From positions 1-5,323 of the forward strand of contig JAEDNF010000122.1 of assembly GCA_016302655.1 (NCBI GenBank): a stretch of 5,323 nt of DNA. The letters are read 5' to 3'. Shown here piece after piece: positions 1 through 4,523 of this stretch. Made by a program: the position numbers and the translations under genes. The stretch is from Oscillospiraceae bacterium (GTDB taxonomy: Bacteria; Bacillota; Clostridia; Oscillospirales; Ruminococcaceae). The notes beneath the pieces are model-generated. The model was not told where the DNA came from and made no database searches. It saw only the letters and a list, made by a program, of their open reading frames with translations. Each line of letters opens with the position of its first letter. Positions within the stretch are counted from its first letter, which is position 1.

Positions 1-49
1 TATCGTCTTCATAGTATTCAATTCGTTCTCTGCAAAGATCGGTAATCAT
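1..49 (-). CDS. 5' end of an unidentified gene (16 codons, runs off the window)
   Basis: Read on the minus strand, an ATG at 49-47 opens a frame of 16 codons (MITDLCRERIEYYEDD) that continues past the left edge. The start is supported by a perfect Shine-Dalgarno AAAGGAGG (minus-strand reading of 56-63) six bases upstream. The frame has no stop in the visible part. The piece is too short to assign a family. It lies just downstream of the tRNA-Arg terminator on the same strand, so it probably has a weak promoter in 64-78 or depends on readthrough. The gene call is firm because of the RBS; the function is unknown. Confidence 0.75.
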   Translation of the reverse strand, partial: MITDLCRERIEYYEDD

Positions 50-55
50 ATACAA

Positions 56-63
56 CCTCCTTT
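56..63 (-). promoter_or_regulatory. Shine-Dalgarno of the leftmost gene
   Basis: The minus strand reads AAAGGAGG, fully complementary to the anti-SD core, six bases before the ATG at 49. It is the main evidence that the truncated frame at 1-49 is a real gene. Confidence 0.8.
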
Positions 64-78
64 GAAATTATTGAACGC

Positions 79-108
79 AAAAACGGATTCGGAAAAACGA
101 ATCCGTTT
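79..108 (-). terminator. Intrinsic terminator after tRNA-Arg(CCT)
   Basis: 81-91 and 98-108 form an 11-bp perfect stem (AAACGGATTCG on the plus strand) with a 6-nt loop. On the minus strand the stem is followed by a run of five T (79-83 on the plus strand, sharing the stem base). It begins four bases past the encoded CCA end of the tRNA, so it should end the tRNA transcript before the gene at 1-49. Confidence 0.8.
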
Positions 109-112
109 GCAT

Positions 113-187
113 TGGCACCCCCTGCGAGAATCGAACTCACATCTAAATCTTAGGAGGATCTTATTCTATCCATTGAACTAAGGGGGC
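113..187 (-). tRNA. tRNA-Arg (anticodon CCT)
   Basis: This is a complete 75-nt cloverleaf with encoded CCA (113-115). The acceptor stem is GCCCCCT/AGGGGGT with a G1-U72 wobble, and the D stem is GTTC/GAAT. The anticodon stem AGATC/GATTT carries the 7-nt loop CTCCTAA, giving anticodon CCT, which reads AGG. The T stem GTGAG/CTCGC carries loop TTCGATT. The only promoter I can see for it is about 250 bases upstream at 435-463, and it ends at the hairpin at 79-108. A damaged sequence resembling its 5' half lies in the same leader at 351-376. Confidence 0.95.
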
Positions 188-260
188 ATATATAAAAGTC
201 ATGTTATTTTGGATTTTGTGGATTTTCGCTTACATTGCGGTATCACGAAGATGAGCAAGA

Positions 261-376
261 CCTTAGGAGGGGTTTGTTCATACGAGCGAAGCGAGTATCA
301 AGGTTCCGGGGCACCCGTTCGAAATCTCTGATTTCGGTAACGGGTCGGGTTCTTATATCCATTTAACTAAGGAGGC
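261..376 (-). pseudogene. Interrupted tRNA-Arg(CCT)-like remnant
   Basis: On the minus strand, 376-351 reads almost like the 5' half of the intact tRNA-Arg at 113-187. It has the same acceptor strand, positions 8-9 and D arm, with two substitutions and a 2-nt gap over about 28 bases. The matching anticodon-loop segment CCCTCCTAAGG appears only at 271-261, about 80 bases later. The intervening DNA (272-350) holds a strong hairpin. The expected T arm, acceptor 3' strand and CCA are not recognisable after 261. I read this as a second tRNA-Arg gene broken by an insertion and then decayed. It sits inside the leader of the intact tRNA. Confidence 0.5.
313..345. repeat. Strong imperfect hairpin inside the tRNA-Arg leader
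   Basis: 313-319 (ACCCGTT) pairs with 339-345 (AACGGGT), and 321-326 (GAAATC) pairs with 330-335 (GATTTC) around a TCT loop. A one-base against three-base bulge separates the two parts. That gives 13 base pairs within 33 nt, readable on either strand. It lies exactly in the segment that interrupts the tRNA-like remnant, so it may be the core of an inserted palindromic element. Confidence 0.6.
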
Positions 377-434
377 AAATATTCCGTTATACTATGTAGA
401 TTTGCTTGAGATCCGTATAGAAATAACATAAATA

Positions 435-463
435 ATTATACACTATTCTACCGAGATTTGCAA
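435..463 (-). promoter_or_regulatory. Sigma-A promoter for the tRNA-Arg leader
   Basis: On the minus strand, TTGCAA (463-458) is followed after exactly 17 bases by a perfect TATAAT (440-435). The predicted start is near 428. It lies immediately 3' of the ABC ATPase gene and fires away from it toward the tRNA-Arg. I see no other good promoter between here and the tRNA, so the primary transcript would be about 350 nt and carry the tRNA-like remnant. Confidence 0.7.
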
Positions 464-469
464 GCATTT

Positions 470-1153
470 TTAAAAATTATTTCCTGTCAGTTTACCGTCA
501 TGAACCGTCAGCACTCTGTCAGCATAAGCCGTATCGGAAAGATCGTGAGTGATAAGGATAACGGTGCTTCCCGATTTCTGCCTGCTTTTCAGCAGTTCCA
601 TAATATCTTTCGCACAGCTGCTGTCAAGGCTTCCGCACGGTTCATCGGCAAGAATCAATTCGGGATCGGAAGCGATTACTCTTGCTATTGCCGCCCTTTG
701 CTGCTGACCGCCCGAAAGCTCACAAGGGCGGTGAGATATCCTGTGACTTAAGTCTACTGCTTTCAGCGCCGAGACCGCTCTGCTGTAACGCTCAGCGTAA
801 GGTATTCCTCTGTACGCAAGAGGAAGAGCCACATTGTCAAGTATAGACAGGGTAGGAATGAGGTTATACGACTGAAATATGAATCCGATTTTTTCATTGC
901 GTATTATGCTTAGCTCTCTGTCTGACAGCTCGCTCACATTCTTTCCGCAAAACAGATATGTTCCGCTGTCGCTTGAGTCAAGCAAACCTATTATATTCAT
1001 CAGAGTTGATTTTCCCGAGCCGCTTGAACCGGTTATTGCGATAAATTCGCCTTCCTGTACGGTAAGATTTATATTGCTAAGGGCGTTTACCGTAGAATCG
1101 CCCATAATATAGCGGCGTGATATTTCAGTAGCTTGTATCAGATTTCTTTTCAT
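470..1153 (-). CDS. ABC transporter ATP-binding protein, MacB/LolD class
   Basis: This is a 227-aa cytoplasmic ATPase subunit that would hydrolyse ATP to power a MacB/FtsX-type permease. Visible motifs are Walker A GSSGSGKS (42-49), Q-loop Q94, signature LSGGQQQR (146-153), Walker B LILADEP (166-172), D-loop SLD (175-177) and H-loop His203. All catalytic residues are intact, and the length is normal for the LolD/MacB-NBD group. I chose the ATG at 1153 because AGAAGGA lies 11 bases upstream. An earlier in-frame ATG at 1177 would add eight residues but has no RBS. The start overlaps the end of the Cys-rich gene by 29 bases, suggesting coupled translation. Its natural partners, an adaptor and a permease, are encoded divergently at 1440-3600. 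The substrate cannot be told from sequence. Confidence 0.93.
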   Translation of the reverse strand: MKRNLIQATEISRRYIMGDSTVNALSNINLTVQEGEFIAITGSSGSGKSTLMNIIGLLDSSDSGTYLFCGKNVSELSDRELSIIRNEKIGFIFQSYNLIPTLSILDNVALPLAYRGIPYAERYSRAVSALKAVDLSHRISHRPCELSGGQQQRAAIARVIASDPELILADEPCGSLDSSCAKDIMELLKSRQKSGSTVILITHDLSDTAYADRVLTVHDGKLTGNNF

Positions 1154-1310
1154 TGTCGGAGATGTCCTTCTTTTCATATGATTCTATATCTTTAGGAGAA
1201 AAATATCGGCATGGCGACAAAGCGGCATTTGTGATAAGCCCCGCACCGTTGAGACCGCAACAGCCGTCCTGCTGATGAACACACGGTTCACTGCATAATA
1301 TCATATTCAT
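1125..1310 (-). CDS. Small Cys-rich protein (61 aa), clostridial type, function unknown
   Basis: This short protein has a Cys-rich N-terminal half: Cys6, Cys10, Cys17, Cys18 and Cys34, in the pattern CxxxCxHQxxGCC...CRYF. A highly charged Lys/Asp/Ser tail follows. The pattern resembles a family of 50-60-aa clostridial proteins, often given misleading names in databases, with conserved Cys that could bind a metal; that resemblance is from memory. The gene is supported by AGAAGGTG (minus strand, 1323-1316) five bases before the ATG and by a promoter just upstream. Its 3' end overlaps the ABC ATPase start by 29 bases, so the two are almost certainly co-transcribed. There is no signal peptide or membrane segment. 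Confidence 0.75.
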   Translation of the reverse strand: MNMILCSEPCVHQQDGCCGLNGAGLITNAALSPCRYFSPKDIESYEKKDISDNEKKSDTSY

Positions 1311-1330
1311 TTTTACACCTTCTTTGCAAA

Positions 1331-1359
1331 TTTATACGGTTATTTTCTGCCTATGACAA
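1331..1359 (-). promoter_or_regulatory. Sigma-A promoter for the Cys-rich protein and ATPase
   Basis: On the minus strand, TTGTCA (1359-1354) and TATAAA (1336-1331) are separated by 17 bases. The start would fall near 1324, only about 14 bases before the ATG, so the RBS would lie almost at the 5' end of the message. The -35 abuts the first GTAATA repeat (1361-1366), which could make it regulated together with the divergent operon. Confidence 0.6.
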
Positions 1360-1360
1360 T

Positions 1361-1402
1361 GTAATATTCACTTTTTTGCTGTAATAATTTTGCCTATATT
1401 AC
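1361..1402. promoter_or_regulatory. Repeated GTAATA half-sites in the divergent promoter region
   Basis: GTAATA occurs at 1361-1366 and again at 1381-1386, exactly 20 bases apart (about two helical turns). An inverted copy, TATTAC, lies at 1397-1402. The sites sit between the two divergent transcription units. One touches the -35 of the minus promoter. The third overlaps TATATT (1395-1400), the best but weak plus-strand -10 candidate, which lacks a -35. This is a candidate operator; no regulator gene is in the window. Confidence 0.35.
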
Positions 1403-1425
1403 TAACAATATAAGGAGATTTCGGC

Positions 1426-1433
1426 AAAGGAGA
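1426..1433 (+). promoter_or_regulatory. Shine-Dalgarno of the adaptor gene
   Basis: AAAGGAGA lies six bases before the ATG at 1440 and fixes that start. A second SD-like stretch, ATAAGGAGA at 1409-1417, has no suitably placed start codon. Confidence 0.75.
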
Positions 1434-1439
1434 AATAAA

Positions 1440-2396
1440 ATGGGATATTATACAAATAGAAAAAACGGTGTTTTCATACGCATGGCGATACTTGCAGCGT
1501 TAATCATATCGGGCGTGGCTTTATACTTTTCAATGCCTGCGATAGTTCGCTCGGGAGTAAAAAAGGTAGATGTAATATTTCCACAGCGTAACGAATATAC
1601 ACCGTCAATTTCCTGCGGCGGTTCTGTAGGCTTTTCTCAGGTATATGACATAAAAGAAGATATCCCTCTGATAATTAAAGAATATCATGTTACCTTCGGA
1701 GAAAGAGTGGATCAGGGACAGCTTATCGCTACAGTTGATAAGCAGGCGGTACTTGATGCTATGTCGCAAATGTATTCTTCAAGCGCAGGAGCATATTATA
1801 CATCGGTTGATATTCCGCTTCAAATAAATGCTTCAATATCGGGCGAAGTATGCTCTTTGGCAAAAAGTAACGAGATTATAGGTGCAGGTGAAAGCATTGC
1901 CCAGATAGGCGGCAGGGGAGCACTTGTAATGAATGTTGCTGTACCGTTTAGGAATATAGACAGAGTGAGGACAGGGCAGAACGCTGTTATCGGCATATCT
2001 TCTGTTGACGGAAGTTTTGAGGGCGAAGTAATTTCGGTCGGCGAAACACCAAGACGGCAGTTTATCGGAACTGTTGAAGAAACGGTGGCTGATGTAACGG
2101 TTAGCATAGATAATCCGTCCGAAATGCTGAAAAGCGGTATGAACGGCAATGTGACAATAGAAACGGGAATCAAGAGGGAAGTAGTTACTCTGCCTTATTC
2201 GGCAATTATGCAGGACGACAAAAGCCAATATGTTTATGTAATTGAGGACGGCAGAGCAGTAAGAAGAGATATAGTTACCGGATTTGAGCTTGCAGATGTT
2301 ACACAGGTGTTCGGAGTCAGCACAGAGGAAGAAGTGGTAGATTCTGCACAGGGAATTGCGGTAAATGCGCTTGTTTCAAGAAACAGAAAAGGTTGA
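1440..2396 (+). CDS. Membrane-fusion (HlyD/MacA-like) adaptor subunit of an ABC exporter
   Basis: This is a 318-aa extracytoplasmic adaptor anchored by one N-terminal membrane helix (about residues 11-36, without a lipobox). Two half-lipoyl motifs follow at about 68-100 (GERVDQGQLIATVD) and 127-160 (ISGEVCSLAKSNEIIGAGE). The linker between them is only about 27 residues, so the long alpha-helical hairpin of Gram-negative MacA is missing. The rest fits a beta-barrel domain (160-245) and a membrane-proximal domain (246-310, starting VVTLPYSAIM). This short architecture is usual in Firmicutes, where no outer-membrane channel must be reached. The RBS is AAAGGAGA. The permease gene follows after 35 bases, which fits one operon. 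The transported substrate is unknown. Confidence 0.88.
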   Translation: MGYYTNRKNGVFIRMAILAALIISGVALYFSMPAIVRSGVKKVDVIFPQRNEYTPSISCGGSVGFSQVYDIKEDIPLIIKEYHVTFGERVDQGQLIATVDKQAVLDAMSQMYSSSAGAYYTSVDIPLQINASISGEVCSLAKSNEIIGAGESIAQIGGRGALVMNVAVPFRNIDRVRTGQNAVIGISSVDGSFEGEVISVGETPRRQFIGTVEETVADVTVSIDNPSEMLKSGMNGNVTIETGIKREVVTLPYSAIMQDDKSQYVYVIEDGRAVRRDIVTGFELADVTQVFGVSTEEEVVDSAQGIAVNALVSRNRKG

Positions 2397-2431
2397 AATA
2401 CCGAAAAAGCCAGAAGTTCACGGAGGCAAAT

Positions 2432-3076
2432 ATGAGTTTTTTATCGGTGATGTCTGATATATGGAGAAGCAAGACAAGGAGCGCACTTACTATGAGCACG
2501 GTGGCAATCGGGATATTCTCCGTGACCGTCATTTCAGCCGCAGGACAGATAGGTACGGATAAAATCAATGACAGCCTTGATAATATGGGAGTAAATTCTG
2601 TGCTTGTTGAAGCTAAAGCCGTAGGAGTTCAGCTCGGTGACGAGGACATAGAGCAGCTTGCAGGGCTCAGCGGAGTTACGGGAGCAATGCCGCTTATGTC
2701 AGGCGCAACAAGCTGTGAGCTTAAGGAAAACAATGTTTCTTGCGTGGTATGGGGTGTCAGCGAAGAAGCAGACAGAATTATTTCGATGAATGCAATTCAC
2801 GGCAGGCTTATTGATAAGAACGATGTCGCATCATCGTCAAAGGTATGCGTTGTAGACAGCGAGATAGCGCTGGAAACATACGGCAGAACCAATATCACGG
2901 GAAAAACCGTCGGAGTTAATTTCGGCGGAAATTATGAGCAGTTTCTTGTAGTGGGAGTGGCAGAGTCGGGACTCAGCCCTATACAGAATATGATGAACGA
3001 CGCTGTTCCGTATTTTGTATATATCCCTTATACAACTGCTCAGAATATATGCGGAAAAACGATTATGACAAGATAG
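2432..3076 (+). CDS. Permease N-terminal fragment (TM1 plus extracytoplasmic domain)
   Basis: This is a 214-aa frame starting at ATG 2432, chosen because CGGAGG (2421-2426) lies five bases upstream. The same frame can be extended back to TTG 2393, but that codon has no RBS. Residues 1-15 are the basic cytoplasmic leader, about 17-38 form TM1, and 40-205 form a MacB-type periplasmic core ending in YIPYTTAQNICG, the usual approach to the second half of that domain. The last five residues (TIMTR) are out-of-frame readthrough before the stop at 3074-3076. Confidence 0.7.
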   Translation: MSFLSVMSDIWRSKTRSALTMSTVAIGIFSVTVISAAGQIGTDKINDSLDNMGVNSVLVEAKAVGVQLGDEDIEQLAGLSGVTGAMPLMSGATSCELKENNVSCVVWGVSEEADRIISMNAIHGRLIDKNDVASSSKVCVVDSEIALETYGRTNITGKTVGVNFGGNYEQFLVVGVAESGLSPIQNMMNDAVPYFVYIPYTTAQNICGKTIMTR

Positions 3077-3600
3077 CCGTACTGCTTGATAAAAACAGTG
3101 ACGGTGAAACGACGGTAGACGGAATAAAAGCCTGTATGGCGTCCGTAAAAGGGGAGGGAGGAGTAAAGGTAAGTGAACTGCAGACACAGAAAAAGCAGCT
3201 TGATTCAATTCTTAATACAGCGTCGTCTGCGCTTTCGTTCACGGCAGGAATATCTCTTGCAGTAGCGTCGGTTTCGGTCATGACTGCTATGCTTGTCAGC
3301 GTGGGAGAACGCAAAAGGGAGATAGGTATAAAAAAATCTCTCGGAGCAAAAAACAGCAGTATAGTGGCTGAATTTCTCGCAGAGAGTACGCTTATTTGTA
3401 TTATCGGAAGTGTGATCGGCTCGGCGGCAGGAATTCTGTCGGGATATGCCATCGCACTTGCAGTTAATGAAAACTATATTATAAGACCGGATGTTATTGC
3501 GGTGTCAATACTGATATCGGCTTTTATCGGTATGCTGTCAGGCAGCTATCCGGCATATAAAGCGGCAAAAATGAGGCCGGTTGACGCTCTTAGGCAGTAG
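3049..3600 (+). CDS. Permease C-terminal fragment (FtsX domain)
   Basis: This frame overlaps the preceding fragment by 28 bases. Homologous protein begins at about 3058 (NDYDKIAVLL); the ATG at 3049 has no RBS and is probably accidental. It shows the hallmarks of the FtsX family: three hydrophobic helices (about LSFTAGISLAVASVSVMTAM, STLICIIGSVIGSAAGILSG, VIAVSILISAFIGMLSG), the cytoplasmic coupling segment RKREIGIKKSLGAK after the first helix, and the terminal signature SYPAYKAAKMRPVDALRQ. It ends with TAG at 3598-3600. Confidence 0.65.
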   Translation: MRKNDYDKIAVLLDKNSDGETTVDGIKACMASVKGEGGVKVSELQTQKKQLDSILNTASSALSFTAGISLAVASVSVMTAMLVSVGERKREIGIKKSLGAKNSSIVAEFLAESTLICIIGSVIGSAAGILSGYAIALAVNENYIIRPDVIAVSILISAFIGMLSGSYPAYKAAKMRPVDALRQ

Positions 3601-3679
3601 AGATATGATAATATGAGTGAAAACTTCCCCGTAATACCAAAGTGTTTTTTCAAAAGTGTGAAAATTTTTCAAAAACTAC
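3601..3679. other. Short intergenic stretch, A/T-rich, no clear terminator
   Basis: Between the permease and the tRNA promoter I see only A/T tracts. TTTTTCAAAA occurs at 3646-3655 and 3665-3674. A weak 6-bp stem TTTTCA/TGAAAA (3647-3664), followed by T5, might stop transcription poorly. The tracts just upstream of the -35 at 3680 also resemble an UP element for the tRNA promoter. Confidence 0.4.
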
Positions 3680-3708
3680 TTGACATTGTTCTTTCACTGT
3701 GTTATAAT
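3680..3708 (+). promoter_or_regulatory. Consensus sigma-A promoter of the tRNA operon
   Basis: TTGACA (3680-3685), a 17-base spacer and TATAAT (3703-3708) match the full consensus. A TG dinucleotide one base before the -10 makes it an extended -10 as well. A- and T-tracts upstream may act as an UP element. The start is near 3715, about 32 bases before tRNA-Gly, as expected for a strong stable-RNA promoter. Confidence 0.92.
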
Positions 3709-3746
3709 ATACAAGCGTCAAAGAGATGTTTGAGCAAAATAGATTT

Positions 3747-3821
3747 GCGGGTGTAGTTCAATGGCTAGAATCCCAGCCTTCCAAGCTGGTTGTGTGGGTT
3801 CGATTCCCATCACCCGCTCCA
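3747..3821 (+). tRNA. tRNA-Gly (anticodon TCC)
   Basis: 75 nt with encoded CCA. The acceptor is GCGGGTG/CACCCGC, the D stem GTTC/GAAT, and the anticodon stem CCAGC/GCTGG carries loop CTTCCAA, giving TCC. The T stem is GTGGG/CCCAT. It is the first gene of the operon and reads GGA/GGG. Confidence 0.96.
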
Positions 3822-3822
3822 T

Positions 3823-3846
3823 AAGTTCTCACGACAGTGAGAGCTT
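3823..3846 (+). repeat. Hairpin between tRNA-Gly and tRNA-Arg
   Basis: AAGTTCTCAC and GTGAGAGCTT form a 10-bp stem (one G-T pair) with a GACA loop, beginning two bases after the CCA end of tRNA-Gly. The following TATTTATG is only mildly T-rich, so I read it as a processing or partial-attenuation hairpin rather than a full terminator. Confidence 0.5.
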
Positions 3847-3881
3847 TATTTATGATAATAAATATGTTAAATGATGACCAT

Positions 3882-3958
<77 letters not shown>

Positions 3959-3963
3959 TTTAT

Positions 3964-4041
3964 GGTGGGTGTAGCGTAGTTGGTTAACGCGTCGGATTGT
4001 GGTCCCGAAGATCGTGGGTTCGAGTCCCATCTCCCACCCCA
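3964..4041 (+). tRNA. tRNA-His (anticodon GTG), with two stem mismatches
   Basis: The sequence shows the tRNA-His identity pair G-1 (3964) opposite C73 (4038) and encoded CCA (4039-4041). The D stem is GCGT/ACGC and the anticodon GTG sits in loop TTGTGGT. Two pairs are broken: T6 opposes T67 in the acceptor (3970/4032), and A31 opposes C39 in the anticodon stem. The His-specific determinants are intact, so I expect it to be functional, but it is less regular than its neighbours. Confidence 0.92.
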
Positions 4042-4056
4042 TATTTATTACAACAG

Positions 4057-4090
4057 ATGCCGCCTGCGCTGGGCTTAGTGCCGGCGGTAT
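4057..4090 (+). terminator. Terminator-like hairpin between tRNA-His and tRNA-Gln
   Basis: 4057-4064 pairs with 4083-4090 (8 bp, one G-T) and 4066-4070 pairs with 4077-4081 (5 bp). A single T-C mismatch lies between, and the loop is GGGCTT. It is followed by TTGTTTATATT. The stem is GC-rich enough to be a partial terminator that lowers tRNA-Gln relative to the three upstream tRNAs, or a processing signal. No second promoter is seen before tRNA-Gln. Confidence 0.45.
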
Positions 4091-4100
4091 TTGTTTATAT

Positions 4101-4175
4101 TGGGATATAGCCAAGCGGTAAGGCAACGGACTTTGACTCCGTCACTCGTGGGTTCAAATCCCGCTATCCCAGCCA
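4101..4175 (+). tRNA. tRNA-Gln (anticodon TTG)
   Basis: 75 nt with encoded CCA. The acceptor is TGGGATA/TATCCCA, with the U1-A72 pair typical of tRNA-Gln. The anticodon stem CGGA/TCCG carries loop CTTTGAC, giving TTG. The T stem is GTGGG/CCCGC. It is the last gene of the operon; the terminator starts three bases later. Confidence 0.96.
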
Positions 4176-4178
4176 TGC

Positions 4179-4211
4179 AAAAAAGCACTTGCCGAAGCAA
4201 GTGCTTTTTTT
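4179..4211. terminator. Strong bidirectional terminator of the tRNA operon
   Basis: A6 (4179-4184), GCACTTGC (4185-4192), CGAA loop, GCAAGTGC (4197-4204) and T7 (4205-4211) make an 8-bp GC-rich stem flanked by A and T runs. It works on both strands. Even the outer TGC...GCA bases are symmetric. Confidence 0.92.
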
Positions 4212-4214
4212 GCA

Positions 4215-4392
4215 ATGATATCCGTTCCGTAAGGAACGGGTGATATATCTTCGATATGATATCCGCTTTCAGCGGATGATATATGTCTTCGGCATATGAG
4301 AGAACGGATATTATATCATGCTTCGAAGCAAGTATATCATACGGCGTAAGCCGTATATCATATTGCGTAAGCAATATATCATTAAGCATGAT
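4215..4392. repeat. Hairpin array with GAT/ATC linkers, two inverted halves
   Basis: Successive short hairpins have stems that open and close with AT and are joined by one trinucleotide. In the left half, 4220-4241, 4245-4257, 4261-4277 and 4281-4297 are separated by GAT at 4242, 4258 and 4278. In the right half, 4318-4335, 4339-4356 and 4360-4377 are bounded by ATC at 4315, 4336, 4357 and 4378, i.e. the same linker on the other strand. Stem sequences differ; loops are TTC, GTAA or TCGA. Longer pairings enclose each half: 4215-4227 with 4302-4314 (13 bp, one G-T), and 4315-4323 with 4384-4392 (9 bp). Each half could thus fold as a multi-branched, cloverleaf-like structure. There is no coding evidence. 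Confidence 0.75.
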
Positions 4393-4409
4393 GCGCACAT
4401 TTGGTGCAG

Positions 4410-4437
4410 AAAAAAGCACGCCTCGGCGTGCTTTTTT
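4410..4437. terminator. Second bidirectional terminator between the hairpin arrays
   Basis: A6, GCACGC, loop CTCG, GCGTGC and T6 form a compact terminator. Its outer part, A6-GCAC...GTGC-T6, is the same as in the terminator at 4179-4211, so the two may be copies. On the minus strand it could end a transcript from the 137-aa gene; on the plus strand it would stop readthrough from the tRNA operon. Confidence 0.8.
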
Positions 4438-4444
4438 CAAAGAA

Positions 4445-4522
4445 ATCCACCTATAAGGCGGATGAAATATTGCTTCGCAATATGAAATCATCGCTTTGCT
4501 CGGATGAAATCGCTACGGCGAT
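4445..4522. repeat. Hairpin array with GAA linkers
   Basis: Four hairpin units, each bounded by AT, are separated by exactly GAA. They are 4445-4463 (ATCCaCCT/AGGcGGAT), 4467-4483 (ATATTGC/GCAATAT, loop TTC), 4487-4505 (imperfect, decayed) and 4509-4522 (ATCGC/GCGAT). GAA lies at 4464, 4484 and 4506. The second unit has the same stem as the GTAA-looped hairpin at 4360-4377 in the neighbouring array, so the two families are related. Confidence 0.65.
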
Positions 4523-4523
4523 G

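Larger units (their letters stand above)
2432..3600 (+). pseudogene. MacB/FtsX-like ABC permease, split by a one-base frameshift
   Basis: Two frames together encode one complete permease of about 389 aa, the normal size for MacB-type permeases without a fused ATPase. The first frame carries TM1 and the extracytoplasmic domain. The second carries the FtsX-type domain with three membrane helices. They join at a run of five A (3055-3059): adding one A gives ICGK-NDYDKIAVLL without any gap in the family order. The second frame has no RBS, so it is not an independent gene. Either the gene is a recent pseudogene, or one A was lost in sequencing, or a -1 slip restores the product. I favour an indel because the two halves are otherwise undamaged. 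The whole forms the membrane pore for the ATPase at 470-1153. Confidence 0.8.

Noticed and set aside
261..376. Group I intron in tRNA-Arg(CCT)
   Set aside because: tRNA-Arg(CCT) does host such introns in some bacteria, but this insert is only about 80 bases, lies outside the anticodon loop and is followed by no intact 3' tRNA half.
2393..2431. TTG-initiated N-terminal extension of the permease
   Set aside because: There is no RBS at the TTG, whereas ATG 2432 has CGGAGG at ideal spacing. The extra 13 residues are unlike a permease N-terminus.
3049..3076. Programmed -1 frameshift
   Set aside because: The site GGAAAAACG is not a classic tandem slippery heptamer, and I see no SD stimulator or clear downstream hairpin, so an indel is the simpler reading, though recoding is not excluded.
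3646..3669. Intrinsic terminator after the permease
   Set aside because: The stem is six mostly A-T pairs with a 6-nt loop, too weak to call; the tracts more likely belong to the upstream part of the tRNA promoter.
4075..4491. 138-aa minus-strand frame through the hairpin array and tRNA-Gln
   Set aside because: Its C-terminal part is an antisense translation of tRNA-Gln and its centre a repetitive YDI-type translation of the hairpin linkers. It has no RBS, so it is an artefact of non-coding DNA.
4215..4522. CRISPR array
   Set aside because: The repeated part is only 3-7 bases and the variable parts are self-complementary hairpins, not spacers; no cas gene is present.
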